Source: Gallionella capsiferriformans ES-2 (GTDB taxonomy: Bacteria; Pseudomonadota; Gammaproteobacteria; Burkholderiales; Gallionellaceae). Taken from it: a stretch of DNA of 64,000 nt. Positions 1-8,556 of this stretch are shown here, piece after piece. The stretch spans positions 1,302,001 through 1,366,000 of the forward strand of contig NC_014394.1 in assembly GCF_000145255.1 (NCBI RefSeq), written 5' to 3'. Under the pieces are notes generated by a model. The model saw nothing but the letters and a program-made list of their open reading frames with translations, had not been told where the DNA came from and made no database searches. The stretch's first letter is position 1. Every line of letters begins with the position of its first letter. A program made the position numbers and the translations under genes.

Positions 1-281
1 CCGGTGAAGTCCTGCAGCACGATACGGGCGACCACGAAGGGGATTTCTTCCGTGCGCGGGGCATTAGGCTGCCAGTTAGCCAGTTCGCGGATATGGGATT
101 CAGCGATTTTCTTGTCGTCGTAATTGCGCAGCACCGCTTCTAACACGATGCGGATGGATACCGGCAGGCGTGATATTTTGCCGATGCCGGCCGCTTCCAG
201 CGCGGGCAGCGAGTACAGCGTGCCGGTTGCACCGCTGGCAAGGTTGAAAGAAGTTCGGGTGTTGAACAAATTATGCGACAT
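1..281 (-). CDS. acnA: Aconitate hydratase A, N-terminal part (gene runs off the window)
   Basis: Aconitase A isomerises citrate to isocitrate through cis-aconitate in the TCA cycle, using a 4Fe-4S cluster in the cytoplasm. Only the first 93 or so residues are inside the window. They begin [12 protein letters not shown] and contain the family's N-terminal landmarks: LYSLPALE, the [18 protein letters not shown] stretch and, at the window edge, [11 protein letters not shown]. The cluster cysteines lie outside the window. The ATG at 281 is preceded by a GGAG at suitable spacing. The family could also be the closely related 2-methyl-cis-aconitate hydratase AcnD, which cannot be separated on this fragment. 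Confidence 0.85.
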   Translation of the reverse strand, partial: MSHNLFNTRTSFNLASGATGTLYSLPALEAAGIGKISRLPVSIRIVLEAVLRNYDDKKIAESHIRELANWQPNAPRTEEIPFVVARIVLQDFT

Positions 282-377
282 GGCAAAGGCTCCGGATACG
301 CGAGATGAAGTGGGGATTATAGATTGCAGGCAGACTGAATTTTTGCCGGCGCAATTAGCCGCCGGGTTAAACCCGGG

Positions 378-449
378 CTATTTGACCGGTGGCGCTTCCT
401 TCTTGGGTTTTTTTACTTCCTTGTTCTTGCGCTGTTGACCTTTAGCCAT
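378..449 (-). CDS. 23-residue basic micro-protein of unknown function
   Basis: This small frame is supported by a near-perfect ribosome binding site (AAAGGAG, seven bases before the ATG at 449). The product begins MAKGQQRKNK, has 9 lysines and one arginine, and ends in a proline/lysine-rich tail (EAPPVK). It resembles the very short lysine-rich hypothetical proteins annotated in many betaproteobacterial genomes, but I do not know a function. It sits alone between kup and acnA, all on the minus strand. Nucleic-acid or ribosome association would fit the charge; that is speculation. A GC-rich inverted repeat just downstream (about 360-378) may end its transcript. Confidence 0.6.
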   Translation of the reverse strand: MAKGQQRKNKEVKKPKKEAPPVK

Positions 450-508
450 GATGTTTCTCCTTTGAGGTGAACGAATAGTAACTTGGCGCGATTATAGGCG
501 GCTATCGG

Positions 509-2371
509 TCAGATTTCTACACGCGTGCCCATCTCGATGACACGATTAGTTGGAATTTTGAAGAAATCGGCCGCATTCATCGCATTTCTGGACAGCGCCA
601 TGAATAAGCGTTCACGCCATTTCATCATGCCGGGGTTGGGGGCGGACACGATCATCGCGCGGGAAATGAAGAACGAGGTCGTCGTCATGTCGAACGGCAG
701 TCCCCATGATGAACACAGTTCAAGGGCGGCGGGCAGGTCCGGTCTTTCCATGAAACCGTAGAAGACTCTCACGCGGTAAAAATTATGCCCCAAATCATTA
801 ACCAGGATGCGGTTGCCTTTTGTGACGTAGGGCTTGTCCTCGACGATCACGGTCAGCAGGATGTTGCGTTCGTGCAGCACCTGATTGTGTTTGAGATTGT
901 GCAGCAAGGAGGAGGGTGCGCCATCGCCGGTGCCAGTCAGGAAGACCGCCGTGCCGTGCACCCGGCTGACGGAGTCGGAGCTGTCCAGCACGACTTGGAT
1001 AGGAACCGCTTTGCGGGCAATTTCAGCAAATAATAATTGGCGTCCGCGCTTCCAGGTCGTGAGTACGGTGAAGGAAATGACTGCCATTCCTAGCGGAAAC
1101 CAGCCGCCTTGTGGGATTTTTATCGCATTGGCGGCAAAATAGGCCATATCGACGCAAAGAAAAGTGCCGATCAAGATAAACACCAGCGGTGGAGACCAGC
1201 GCCAGGCGACCAGTACGAAGGCGATCAGTATGGTGTCGATCATCATCGTGCCGGTGACGGCGATGCCGTAAGCGGCTGCCAGATGACTGGAGCTCTGGAA
1301 GGTCAGAACCAGAAATACCACCGACAGATACAGCGTCCAGTTGGTCAGCGGGACATAAATTTGACCCTGTGCTTTATCTGAGGTTTGCCGGATCTCCATG
1401 CGGGGCAAAAAGCCCATTTGCACCGACTGGCTGGCCACCGAAAACGCGCCTGAAATAACGGCCTGCGATGCAATCACGGTGGCGGCGGTCGCAAGCAGTA
1501 CCATCGGTATCAGTGCCCAGGCGGGTGCTAACAGATAGAACGGATTTTCAATGGCGTGCGGATTTTGCAGCAGCAGTGCGCCCTGACCAAAATAATTTAA
1601 CACCAGTGCCGGGAGGACGAAGGAAAACCAGGTAAGCCGGATCGGGAATTTTCCGAAGTGTCCCATGTCCGTATACAGCGCTTCGCCGCCGGTGACGGCG
1701 AGTACCATGGCACCTAATGCCAGAAAGGATACCCAGGGGTCTATGCTTAAAAAATGCCAGGCATAGGCCGGGTTGAGCGCCCACAGTACATGGGGCGTCT
1801 GCGCGATGGAGTGGATGCCGAAGGTCGCCAGACAGGCGAACCAGCAGATCATGATCGGGCCGAAGGCCAGACCTACGATGCCGGTGCCGTGTTTCTGGAT
1901 AAAGAACAGTGCCGTCAACACAATCAGGGTAATGGGCAGGACGAAGGTCGTGAGCTGAGGCGAGATGACCGTCATACCTTCCACTGCGGACAAGACCGAG
2001 ATGGCCGGGGTGATCATGCTGTCGCCATAAAACAAAGTGGCCGCAAATACCCCGAGTACGGTGATCGTCCAACGGGTTTTAGGTCGTTTGGAGGTGAGTT
2101 CGCTGACCAGTGCCAGCAAGGCCAGAGATCCGCCTTCGCCGCGATTGTCCGCGCGCATGATGACGATCACGTATTTTAGCGAGACCAGCAGCATGATGGT
2201 CCAGAACATGACCGACAGCACGCCGAGTATATTCACTTCTATTACCGGCAGCGCATGGTGGCCTGAAAAGGTCTCTTTTAAGGCATACAGCGGACTGGTG
2301 CCGATGTCGCCATAGACCACACCGATTGCGCCCAGCAGCAAAGCAGGCAGTTTTTGTTTCGTTGCACTCAT
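509..2371 (-). CDS. kup: Potassium uptake transporter of the KUP/HAK family
   Basis: Inner-membrane low-affinity K+ uptake system, believed to be a K+/H+ symporter. The 620-residue product has the usual KUP length. The N-terminal motif [15 protein letters not shown] (about residues 17-31) is the family signature. About twelve hydrophobic segments follow to about residue 430, then a soluble C-terminal domain of roughly 190 residues ending in TRVEI. The chosen ATG (MSATKQKLP) places the signature at the normal distance from the start. In the ancestral chromosome this gene lay 141 bp downstream of folD on the same strand; a 33.5-kb transposon now separates them. Confidence 0.93.
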   Translation of the reverse strand: MSATKQKLPALLLGAIGVVYGDIGTSPLYALKETFSGHHALPVIEVNILGVLSVMFWTIMLLVSLKYVIVIMRADNRGEGGSLALLALVSELTSKRPKTRWTITVLGVFAATLFYGDSMITPAISVLSAVEGMTVISPQLTTFVLPITLIVLTALFFIQKHGTGIVGLAFGPIMICWFACLATFGIHSIAQTPHVLWALNPAYAWHFLSIDPWVSFLALGAMVLAVTGGEALYTDMGHFGKFPIRLTWFSFVLPALVLNYFGQGALLLQNPHAIENPFYLLAPAWALIPMVLLATAATVIASQAVISGAFSVASQSVQMGFLPRMEIRQTSDKAQGQIYVPLTNWTLYLSVVFLVLTFQSSSHLAAAYGIAVTGTMMIDTILIAFVLVAWRWSPPLVFILIGTFLCVDMAYFAANAIKIPQGGWFPLGMAVISFTVLTTWKRGRQLLFAEIARKAVPIQVVLDSSDSVSRVHGTAVFLTGTGDGAPSSLLHNLKHNQVLHERNILLTVIVEDKPYVTKGNRILVNDLGHNFYRVRVFYGFMERPDLPAALELCSSWGLPFDMTTTSFFISRAMIVSAPNPGMMKWRERLFMALSRNAMNAADFFKIPTNRVIEMGTRVEI

Positions 2372-2470
2372 TAGTTTCTCCCCCCAATTTTCTTCTCTGC
2401 GGAAGAATGATGCCGGACTCTACACGTGCTTTATGCTGGAAACAATCGTGTCGTTTTGTGGATGAAAAAC

Positions 2471-2494
2471 AAAATGACCGCAAGCGGTCATTTT
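2471..2494 (-). terminator. Intrinsic terminator, originally the folD terminator
   Basis: A perfect inverted repeat (AAAATGACCGC, two bases, GCGGTCATTTT) followed on the minus strand by GTTTTTC. It lies 18 bp from the left transposon junction. Removing the transposon would place it just after the folD stop codon, so it probably terminated the ppa-folD transcript before the insertion. Confidence 0.75.
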
Positions 2495-2512
2495 GTCATC
2501 TGTCGGGTTGAA

Positions 2513-2517
2513 TTACT
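2513..2517. repeat. Left copy of the 5-bp target site duplication (TTACT)
   Basis: TTACT directly precedes the TGTT tip of the left transposon end and is repeated directly after the right tip at 36072-36076. A 5-bp duplication is the length known for Tn7-family transposition. The same five bases overlap the last codon and stop codon of folD at the other end. Confidence 0.9.
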
Positions 2518-2666
2518 TGTTGATTGATAATAAAGTTCTTTCCTGAAACGAGCGTATCTGATTGATTAATAGTTGTCAGGCTTTACGGTCAAAAAAATAG
2601 AGTTCTTTCCTGAGCCGTGAAATAATACGAGATATGCAACAAAGACACATAATAAAGTTCTTTCCT
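2518..2666 (+). repeat. Left transposon end with three spaced TnsB-type sites
   Basis: Sites are at 2529-2544 (exact consensus), 2596-2611 (AATAGAG variant, one mismatch) and 2651-2666 (exact). They start 67 and 55 bp apart. All three have the same orientation, pointing inward. The first begins 11 bp from the tip. Wide spacing at the left end is the arrangement known for Tn7. Confidence 0.9.
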
Positions 2667-2882
2667 AGAGGTGGGCAGTACAATGTGACACGCATTGCCA
2701 TCATCCCGTTTCACAATGGCGCTATTTTACCAAACCGGCCTAGCGTCGGGGTTTTTCAGCAGCCTGCTAGGTTTGCCACCAAGCTATGAGAGATATTTCC
2801 ATAACAAGATTCATAGCAGCATAGCCGGGCTCGTCCAACAACCGGTACTGATCGAGGCTCACTTCGCGATCATGACCTAACC
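2667..2882. other. Non-coding left margin of the transposon, possible remnant DNA
   Basis: I see no convincing gene. The stretch holds GGGTTTTTCAGCAGCCTG around 2750, which resembles the tip of some insertion sequences. On the minus strand an open stretch reading about 40 codons (ending at about 2775) has no start signal and could be the 3' remnant of an older gene. Plus-strand frames here have no ribosome site. Confidence 0.35.
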
Positions 2883-3257
2883 TTACTCGTTGGCATAGTC
2901 GCGCCGCGCTATTCGAATACCTTCCTCAATGTCCTTGAAGAAATTTTCATAGTCTTGATAGAAAACTGAGTTTGGGCAAGCGAGTTCTATCAGAACCTCA
3001 AGCATGGTAGAGAACCCCTTAATATCACCCTCCATTGGTGGAATAGAATGCGTGTGCGCAATGTAGTGAACTGCACGAACAATGATATTGGGATCTTGAC
3101 CTTGACCGGTGAGGAATTCCACGTGTTGGATAGCCACCTTAAAGTAAAGCTCAACATATGCTTTAGCGATGACTTCATCAACTTGATTGTCTTTCCAACG
3201 AATTGAGCGGGCCACTTCATAGCAGGCTGCGATGAGAGCGTTATTGTCGAGTTCCAT
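2883..3257 (-). CDS. Hypothetical protein, last gene of the Wadjet operon
   Basis: I do not recognise this 124-residue protein. It is acidic, apparently mostly helical and has no membrane segment or signal peptide; it ends RRDYANE. The frame stays open 17 codons further upstream (to 3308). The ATG at 3257 (MELDNNALIA) has an AAGGA at good spacing, so I chose it. It follows jetD by 58 bp on the same strand and is probably co-transcribed. It is not one of the four known Wadjet components. It could be an accessory of the system, an immunity or regulatory protein, or unrelated cargo. Confidence 0.6.
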   Translation of the reverse strand: MELDNNALIAACYEVARSIRWKDNQVDEVIAKAYVELYFKVAIQHVEFLTGQGQDPNIIVRAVHYIAHTHSIPPMEGDIKGFSTMLEVLIELACPNSVFYQDYENFFKDIEEGIRIARRDYANE

Positions 3258-3315
3258 GAGTTTCCTTGTAGTAAAAGTGAGGGGCTGCGCTATTTTCCGT
3301 AGTCGCAAGTATTAG

Positions 3316-4500
3316 TCAGGTAATTAATGAATTCCACACGTAGTCCCATGCAATACGCTCTTGCTCAAGTCGAATGTTCTGGCCCCACTGATGTTGTTTT
3401 ATGCCTCCGTACACCGCTTGCTCGGCATCGGTCAGGAGCGGATGCGCTTCTGCAGCATGTTGTTGTTTTTCTTTGACCCACAATGTTCTGTGACTGAGTA
3501 ATGTTTCCTCGTCCATGAGTACGGATTGAAGATTCGGCAAGTAGGACCTAGCGCGATTCAAAATTGCGAATCCGTGTGTATCCAAATCTCCCCAGTAGAT
3601 GCACCTTGCTTTAGCAATCCATGGCAATCGAGCGAGAACATCGACGTTGTAACCCAGTCGCATAATGACGACCGTGCCGAGCATGTCAGGAAAGGCCAAT
3701 CCGGTTTGAAGGTTCTCGACAATGAAAACTCTGGATACCGAAAGATTTAAGGCGGCAAGTTCATCCAATGGGGCAGAGAGGTCACCGAGGCCACCAATTT
3801 TATTTCTGATTTCCTGATCTAGAACCCTCATTCGTATTGGATATGGCAGAGGTTTCAGTCCGCAGAGCTGGAAGAAATCTCGTTCACTGGTGTATCCCTT
3901 GATCGTGGCGACGAGGTCAGACAATAGCCCCTTGCGTCCCTCAAGCCATTTGCTGTCAAGGCCGGCGATGGGTAATTGGCGTGGGTAGAGATTGGAATTC
4001 GGATTGGCAATAACCCAGTCCAGCATTGCGTAGATCCGCTTGTAATCAGCATCGCTATAGTCGGCAAGGACATCAAAATATCGAGTTATACCTAACGCCA
4101 GTGATGGCCAGCGTGTCGTGATTTCAGCGTGTCGAATGCAGGCGCACTCCCAGCGCGCGGTCTCACCAGTCCACGAGGCTACGTCGGCAGGTCCCTGCAA
4201 CACTAGCTTATCGGGCAGACGTTGGGCGCCCAGTGAACGCCAACGCCGATCATTCCAAATGAGCGTGCCGACACCTCGCCAGTTTTGCCATGTAGTGACC
4301 CAAGCGCGCACGCCTTCAGGTTGCTTAAGGGCAGCCACCTCAGTTGGAATACCGAGATTGATTTCCAATGGCCAACGTGTGTTCTCGGTTTCATTGGAGG
4401 GACCGGGAACCAGCCATTCGCGGTGCTTGTTTTGGAAGCGGCGAATAAGCTCCTGTCGGACCTCGTCAGGAAGCTTCAATTGTTGACCCCTCGTGCGCAT
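3316..4500 (-). CDS. jetD: Wadjet subunit JetD, topoisomerase VI-like nuclease
   Basis: JetD is the DNA-cleaving subunit of the Wadjet anti-plasmid system. It cuts circular plasmids after the JetABC motor has extruded them. The 394-residue protein has the expected two parts: an N-terminal DUF3322-like region and a C-terminal DUF2220/Toprim-like region. In the latter, the glutamate of VFIVEN and the paired aspartates of WGDLDTHG are the likely metal ligands. It overlaps the end of jetC by 35 bp. A TTG a few codons further in, behind a GAGGGG, is an alternative start. It is followed by a small unknown gene. Confidence 0.85.
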   Translation of the reverse strand: MRTRGQQLKLPDEVRQELIRRFQNKHREWLVPGPSNETENTRWPLEINLGIPTEVAALKQPEGVRAWVTTWQNWRGVGTLIWNDRRWRSLGAQRLPDKLVLQGPADVASWTGETARWECACIRHAEITTRWPSLALGITRYFDVLADYSDADYKRIYAMLDWVIANPNSNLYPRQLPIAGLDSKWLEGRKGLLSDLVATIKGYTSERDFFQLCGLKPLPYPIRMRVLDQEIRNKIGGLGDLSAPLDELAALNLSVSRVFIVENLQTGLAFPDMLGTVVIMRLGYNVDVLARLPWIAKARCIYWGDLDTHGFAILNRARSYLPNLQSVLMDEETLLSHRTLWVKEKQQHAAEAHPLLTDAEQAVYGGIKQHQWGQNIRLEQERIAWDYVWNSLIT

Positions 4501-7500
4501 GCTCTGGAAGTTTTAGCCTTTGTCGATCATGGTCATACTCAATGAGCAAGACACCTGAAACGCGACGATCACTGATATCGACGAAACAAGCTCCGCCGAT
4601 GAAAGGCTCTAGGGTCATCACAGATTTCAGTGGGGTGGCAACAATCATCTGGAAACCAAAGTTGGTAAAGATGTTCATGGCAAGGGTAGTGAATTCGTTG
4701 TCAGCTTTGTCGAAAGCCTCATCAAGCACAACTGGCGCGTACATCGGGACGCCATGTTCATTACCACCCAACTGATACCGCAGGGCTGCAGCAAGGCAGG
4801 TTGTTGCCAATTTTTGCCGTTGACCTCCCGACTTGCCTGCGCCACTCCGATAAATCTCTACTTCCACGCCACTCTCATCAATCTCGCAGCCGATGAATTC
4901 AACATGCTGGCGCACATCCAGCACTGAGTCGCGCCAGCGTTTCAGTTCCGGGTCTTGGCTTGATAGTCGTTCGACGAGTCGACGCAGTGCAATAAAACGT
5001 GACTCGGCGAATTCGCGGTCCTCACTCCAGGCATGGCTGAGCGCCTGTTGAATATCCTGCTTGAACTCTTTGACCTCAGGCAATTGCCGGTCGGTGGCAT
5101 CTATGTGGAGATAAGTTTGTTGGTTTGCACTCTGATTGAATGGAACCTGGCCTAAACTGTCATTGACCAGCTCCATCCGTTCCAGAATCGCCTTTCTGGC
5201 ATCGTTCAGATAGGTTGATAGTGCAGCAAGATTCTGGTGGCTTTGATTCTGGAGAAGATCAAAGAATCGCTGCTCGTAAGCTGGCAGTCCATCCGCCTCC
5301 AAACGAACCAGCTTGGCAAAGAAATCTGATGCGCTGGACAGGCTGCTGTCCATATCGCCCGCATCCATTGGCCATTGCCGCTTGAAGTCGGCGAATCGAT
5401 TTTCAATAATTTTCTCGCAGCCGCTTATCCCCTGGTTATGTTCCTCGATTTCTTTGCTCAATGCCTGCACGACAGAGGTGGTGAGGCGATCAATATTTTC
5501 AAGATGAACGGCATCTGGCAGCTTGGCAAAGCGTTCATCAAGTTCTTGAGTCTGATATGGCGTCAGAGGAATAATCGTCAGGTTTTGTAGGAGAGACTCG
5601 AGTTTTTGATTGCTTTCTTGAATGTGATCGAGAATTTTGTCGTGCCTGATCTCAGCTTTTCGAAGCGCTTCGTCTGCCTCCTTAACCTGAACTGTCTGAT
5701 GTTCAATACGTTCACTAATCTGTAGTAATGCCGTATTTCCTTCCCGAACTTTTTTAAGTTGCCGTTCGATATTGGAAATGCGTACCAGCAAGGGGGTGAC
5801 ATCGATTTCTTGCCACTGAAGGTTGATCAGCGTCTGGCATTGGATAGCTCTGGAAGCTCGCTTGTTGTCCTGATCTAAAAGTGTCTTTAACTCTTCTGTG
5901 AGAAGAGAAATTGCTTCTGCCAGGTCTTGTGCCTGCTTCTCGAAAATCGCAAGTTTTTCGCGGTTGTCGAAGCCTAGCACCCAATTCCGCCGATCATCGA
6001 CACGACTACGATCATCTTTTTCGTGGCGATTCTTGTTGTGTTTGACCTGCCCCTCTCTAGTAAGCGCACGATCTGTGCTCCTGAGAGTTTGAATAGAGTC
6101 GACGCAGGCATAATCGAATCGTTGCCGTAATTCAGCCTGTAGCCAATCAGCGTGATTGCACTGTTTAACATTCAGTTTAAGGACGAGGGAATTGGCACCG
6201 ATGGGCTTAGCCTGTGAGGATTCGGCTCGACCGGTTCGGTAATACACCAGACGCCGTCCCAAATTGGTGCCGTTGATGTGATTGGCCAGTGCCGCATAGT
6301 GGCGCTCATCCACCAACAGTGATAGCGCAAAGCCATGCAAGACGCGCTCGATAGGGCCTTGCCATTCAGTCTCATCGGACTTCACTTCTACTAGCTCACC
6401 AACAAATGGTAACGCCTCTTCGGATATCCCAATTGCGTCGGCTATGTTTCGGCGAAGTTCGAGCATATTCGCAGGGATATTCGATGGCTGACGCTGGAGC
6501 GCCTGTACCTCCCTCACTGCTTGAGAAAATTCGCTCTCAGTTGTGTTTTTCTTGTTGGATAACTTGAACTGATTTTCGCGCGTCTCGTTATTACGCTGCT
6601 CACAGTTCTCGACTTCCTGTCTGGCGCTTCCGACCAGTTCCGCAAAACCTTGAGGTGAGTCAGATAGTGCCCAGCCCAGTTTTTTGCAGGCATCCTCTGC
6701 TTGGGAGCGTTTGCGCAGGCGCTCATCACGTTGGGTCTCCAGACCTTTCTTTTCGGCTTCCCATTGCTCGATCTGATCGCCACCCATTTCGCGGTGTTGT
6801 CCTTCCAGATCGCGCAACGTGGCAGCATGATTTTCTCGAATTCCTTTCTTTTTGACTATCTCACCTGCAGCTCCACTAGCCGAAATATCGAGGTCAAAGA
6901 TATTTTGCTTAAGTAATGCAATGCGACGGGTATCACGGTAACTATTAACTCCCATCTGCAGCTCTTGGAGTTCGTTTCGTTTGCGTTGCAGAGATTGCAT
7001 ATGTTGGTGTTGCTCACGTGCCGGAACTAGGGTCTGAACTTGTTCACGTGCTGTGACAACCGCTTTATGTGCGGCATTGAGCTCGCCAAATTCACTAACC
7101 AGCCGATCCGCGACATCGAATGTTTCTGGCTTGTCGAGCATGAAATCTCGGAGAAAGGTATTCAGATCCCCCAAGTTTTTTGCTGACTGAGTCTTGTGCA
7201 ATAGACGGAGCGCCATCTCACTTTCAATGCCGAGCAAGCGACTAAATCGCTCGCAGTACGGTCTGAATTCATCGCGGCTAAAGGCCTCGGGGAAGGACAG
7301 CTTGAGCTTCCGAATATCAAAATTGGATTGACCAAAATCCTCAAGTTCGCGCAGATCAAATGCTCGTTCAAAGATCAGGTAGTGCCGTTTGACGTCCGTA
7401 TTGCCGTTTGCATTACCCCGTATCCAGAATACCTGGACAAGAGTGACATGCACCCCAATGGAGTTCTGATAACTCAATGACAGCGCCGACCAAGTCGTTC

Positions 7501-7840
7501 CTGGACGCAAATAGCGTGTCGCGATTTCGCCCGATTCGCCATCTTTCTGTTCCGCCCATGCCCCGCGTATGTAGCTCACAACATTTCGGTCGCGACCACT
7601 GCGATCCGCTTCGCGTGCGGCCGCATTGAAATCTACCCAGCGTGGTGGCACCAATAATGCCGAGAATGCATCCAACAACGTTGACTTTCCAGCGCCAGAT
7701 CGGCCGACAAATAGGAAGCCGCGTTCTGAAATCGGGACGTCATGCAGATCTGAGAACGTTCCCCAGTTAAACACCTGTAACCGAGACATTCGAAATTGTT
7801 CTCGGGCGAATAGCAAACCGGTTTGAGATTCTGAATTCAT
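4466..7840 (-). CDS. jetC: Wadjet subunit JetC, SMC/MukB-like ATPase
   Basis: JetC is the SMC-type motor of Wadjet. Dimers extrude DNA loops with ATP, with JetA and JetB as kleisin and KITE partners. The 1124-residue product has an N-terminal Walker A (GRSGAGKS, residues 46-53), long charged coiled-coil arms from about 240 to 900 with a globular hinge-like region near 470-600, and the C-terminal half of the ATPase. There the SGGQRQKL signature precedes the Walker B VVLDEAFDKAD. This layout matches MukB-like SMC proteins. Its ATG overlaps the jetB stop by 4 bp, indicating translational coupling. Confidence 0.92.
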   Translation of the reverse strand: MNSESQTGLLFAREQFRMSRLQVFNWGTFSDLHDVPISERGFLFVGRSGAGKSTLLDAFSALLVPPRWVDFNAAAREADRSGRDRNVVSYIRGAWAEQKDGESGEIATRYLRPGTTWSALSLSYQNSIGVHVTLVQVFWIRGNANGNTDVKRHYLIFERAFDLRELEDFGQSNFDIRKLKLSFPEAFSRDEFRPYCERFSRLLGIESEMALRLLHKTQSAKNLGDLNTFLRDFMLDKPETFDVADRLVSEFGELNAAHKAVVTAREQVQTLVPAREQHQHMQSLQRKRNELQELQMGVNSYRDTRRIALLKQNIFDLDISASGAAGEIVKKKGIRENHAATLRDLEGQHREMGGDQIEQWEAEKKGLETQRDERLRKRSQAEDACKKLGWALSDSPQGFAELVGSARQEVENCEQRNNETRENQFKLSNKKNTTESEFSQAVREVQALQRQPSNIPANMLELRRNIADAIGISEEALPFVGELVEVKSDETEWQGPIERVLHGFALSLLVDERHYAALANHINGTNLGRRLVYYRTGRAESSQAKPIGANSLVLKLNVKQCNHADWLQAELRQRFDYACVDSIQTLRSTDRALTREGQVKHNKNRHEKDDRSRVDDRRNWVLGFDNREKLAIFEKQAQDLAEAISLLTEELKTLLDQDNKRASRAIQCQTLINLQWQEIDVTPLLVRISNIERQLKKVREGNTALLQISERIEHQTVQVKEADEALRKAEIRHDKILDHIQESNQKLESLLQNLTIIPLTPYQTQELDERFAKLPDAVHLENIDRLTTSVVQALSKEIEEHNQGISGCEKIIENRFADFKRQWPMDAGDMDSSLSSASDFFAKLVRLEADGLPAYEQRFFDLLQNQSHQNLAALSTYLNDARKAILERMELVNDSLGQVPFNQSANQQTYLHIDATDRQLPEVKEFKQDIQQALSHAWSEDREFAESRFIALRRLVERLSSQDPELKRWRDSVLDVRQHVEFIGCEIDESGVEVEIYRSGAGKSGGQRQKLATTCLAAALRYQLGGNEHGVPMYAPVVLDEAFDKADNEFTTLAMNIFTNFGFQMIVATPLKSVMTLEPFIGGACFVDISDRRVSGVLLIEYDHDRQRLKLPEHAHEGSTIEAS

Positions 7841-8556
7841 TGTTCTGCCTCTTCATCATGCTCGGACTGGATTGCCGGTGCAGGCGTCTCACCGGCTGCC
7901 ATACGCTGATATAGATGGGTGAGCGCTTGTATCTCCTCTGCCGAGAAAAGTAGTTTTAATGTGGGCGAAATTTCGAGCCGGTCGTCGCTGGATCGTATCT
8001 TCTGAAGGATGCTGTGTTTTTTGATTTTCTCAATTGATGCATGAACGCGTTTGGTGAAACCAGACCGATCGGTGTTTGCTGTGCGTTCATAGGGAATAAG
8101 GTATTCCACAATCTCTTCGATGGACACGACGGCACGCTCTCCTTGCGTATCGGCTTGGGTTAATCGTTGGCGAAGATGGAGCAGCAGAATCGAGTCGATA
8201 AAAGTCAGTTGAGCACGACGCAACAGCAATGGGACTTCCAGGTCCCCGGTTTCTGCCTGACGGGTGAAGGCGACCTGCACATCCAGATCGATCACCAATT
8301 CAAGAAATAACTCGGCCAAGCGACGACGTATTATTCCTTCGTCGCGTATCAGCATCGGCCATAGTTTGGGGTGGCGTCGACCATCCAGAGATGGTCCCTG
8401 GAGAAGTTGAACCAAGGCACGGCGAGTGTCCAGCTGCAACTCGCCACTATCTCCAATGAACAGTGTATTTGTAGGAATCTCTGCTGTGACAGGCAGCTCA
8501 ACTTCGGTTGGCGAGGCGGCCATCTCCTGTCCCGATGCGTTTTCAGACCAGCTCAT
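7837..8556 (-). CDS. jetB: Wadjet subunit JetB (DUF4194), KITE/MukE-like
   Basis: JetB is the winged-helix KITE subunit that sits on the kleisin JetA, like MukE in MukBEF. The 239-residue protein is soluble. Its conserved middle has the pattern of the DUF4194 family (LIRDEGIIRRRLAELFLEL, then a long helical region and SSDDRLEISPTLKLLFS near residues 205-222). Its position between jetA and jetC, with overlaps of 14 bp and 4 bp, is the standard type I Wadjet order. The first 30 residues and the acidic C-terminal tail look disordered. The assignment rests on context plus family resemblance. Confidence 0.85.
   Translation of the reverse strand: MSWSENASGQEMAASPTEVELPVTAEIPTNTLFIGDSGELQLDTRRALVQLLQGPSLDGRRHPKLWPMLIRDEGIIRRRLAELFLELVIDLDVQVAFTRQAETGDLEVPLLLRRAQLTFIDSILLLHLRQRLTQADTQGERAVVSIEEIVEYLIPYERTANTDRSGFTKRVHASIEKIKKHSILQKIRSSDDRLEISPTLKLLFSAEEIQALTHLYQRMAAGETPAPAIQSEHDEEAEQ

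Noticed and set aside
124-438. Plus-strand frame opposite acnA
   Set aside because: It mirrors the aconitase start and the micro-gene, and has no ribosome site.
1548-2483. Alternative-frame proteins within kup
   Set aside because: They overlap a clear KUP transporter in other frames and show biased, low-complexity composition.
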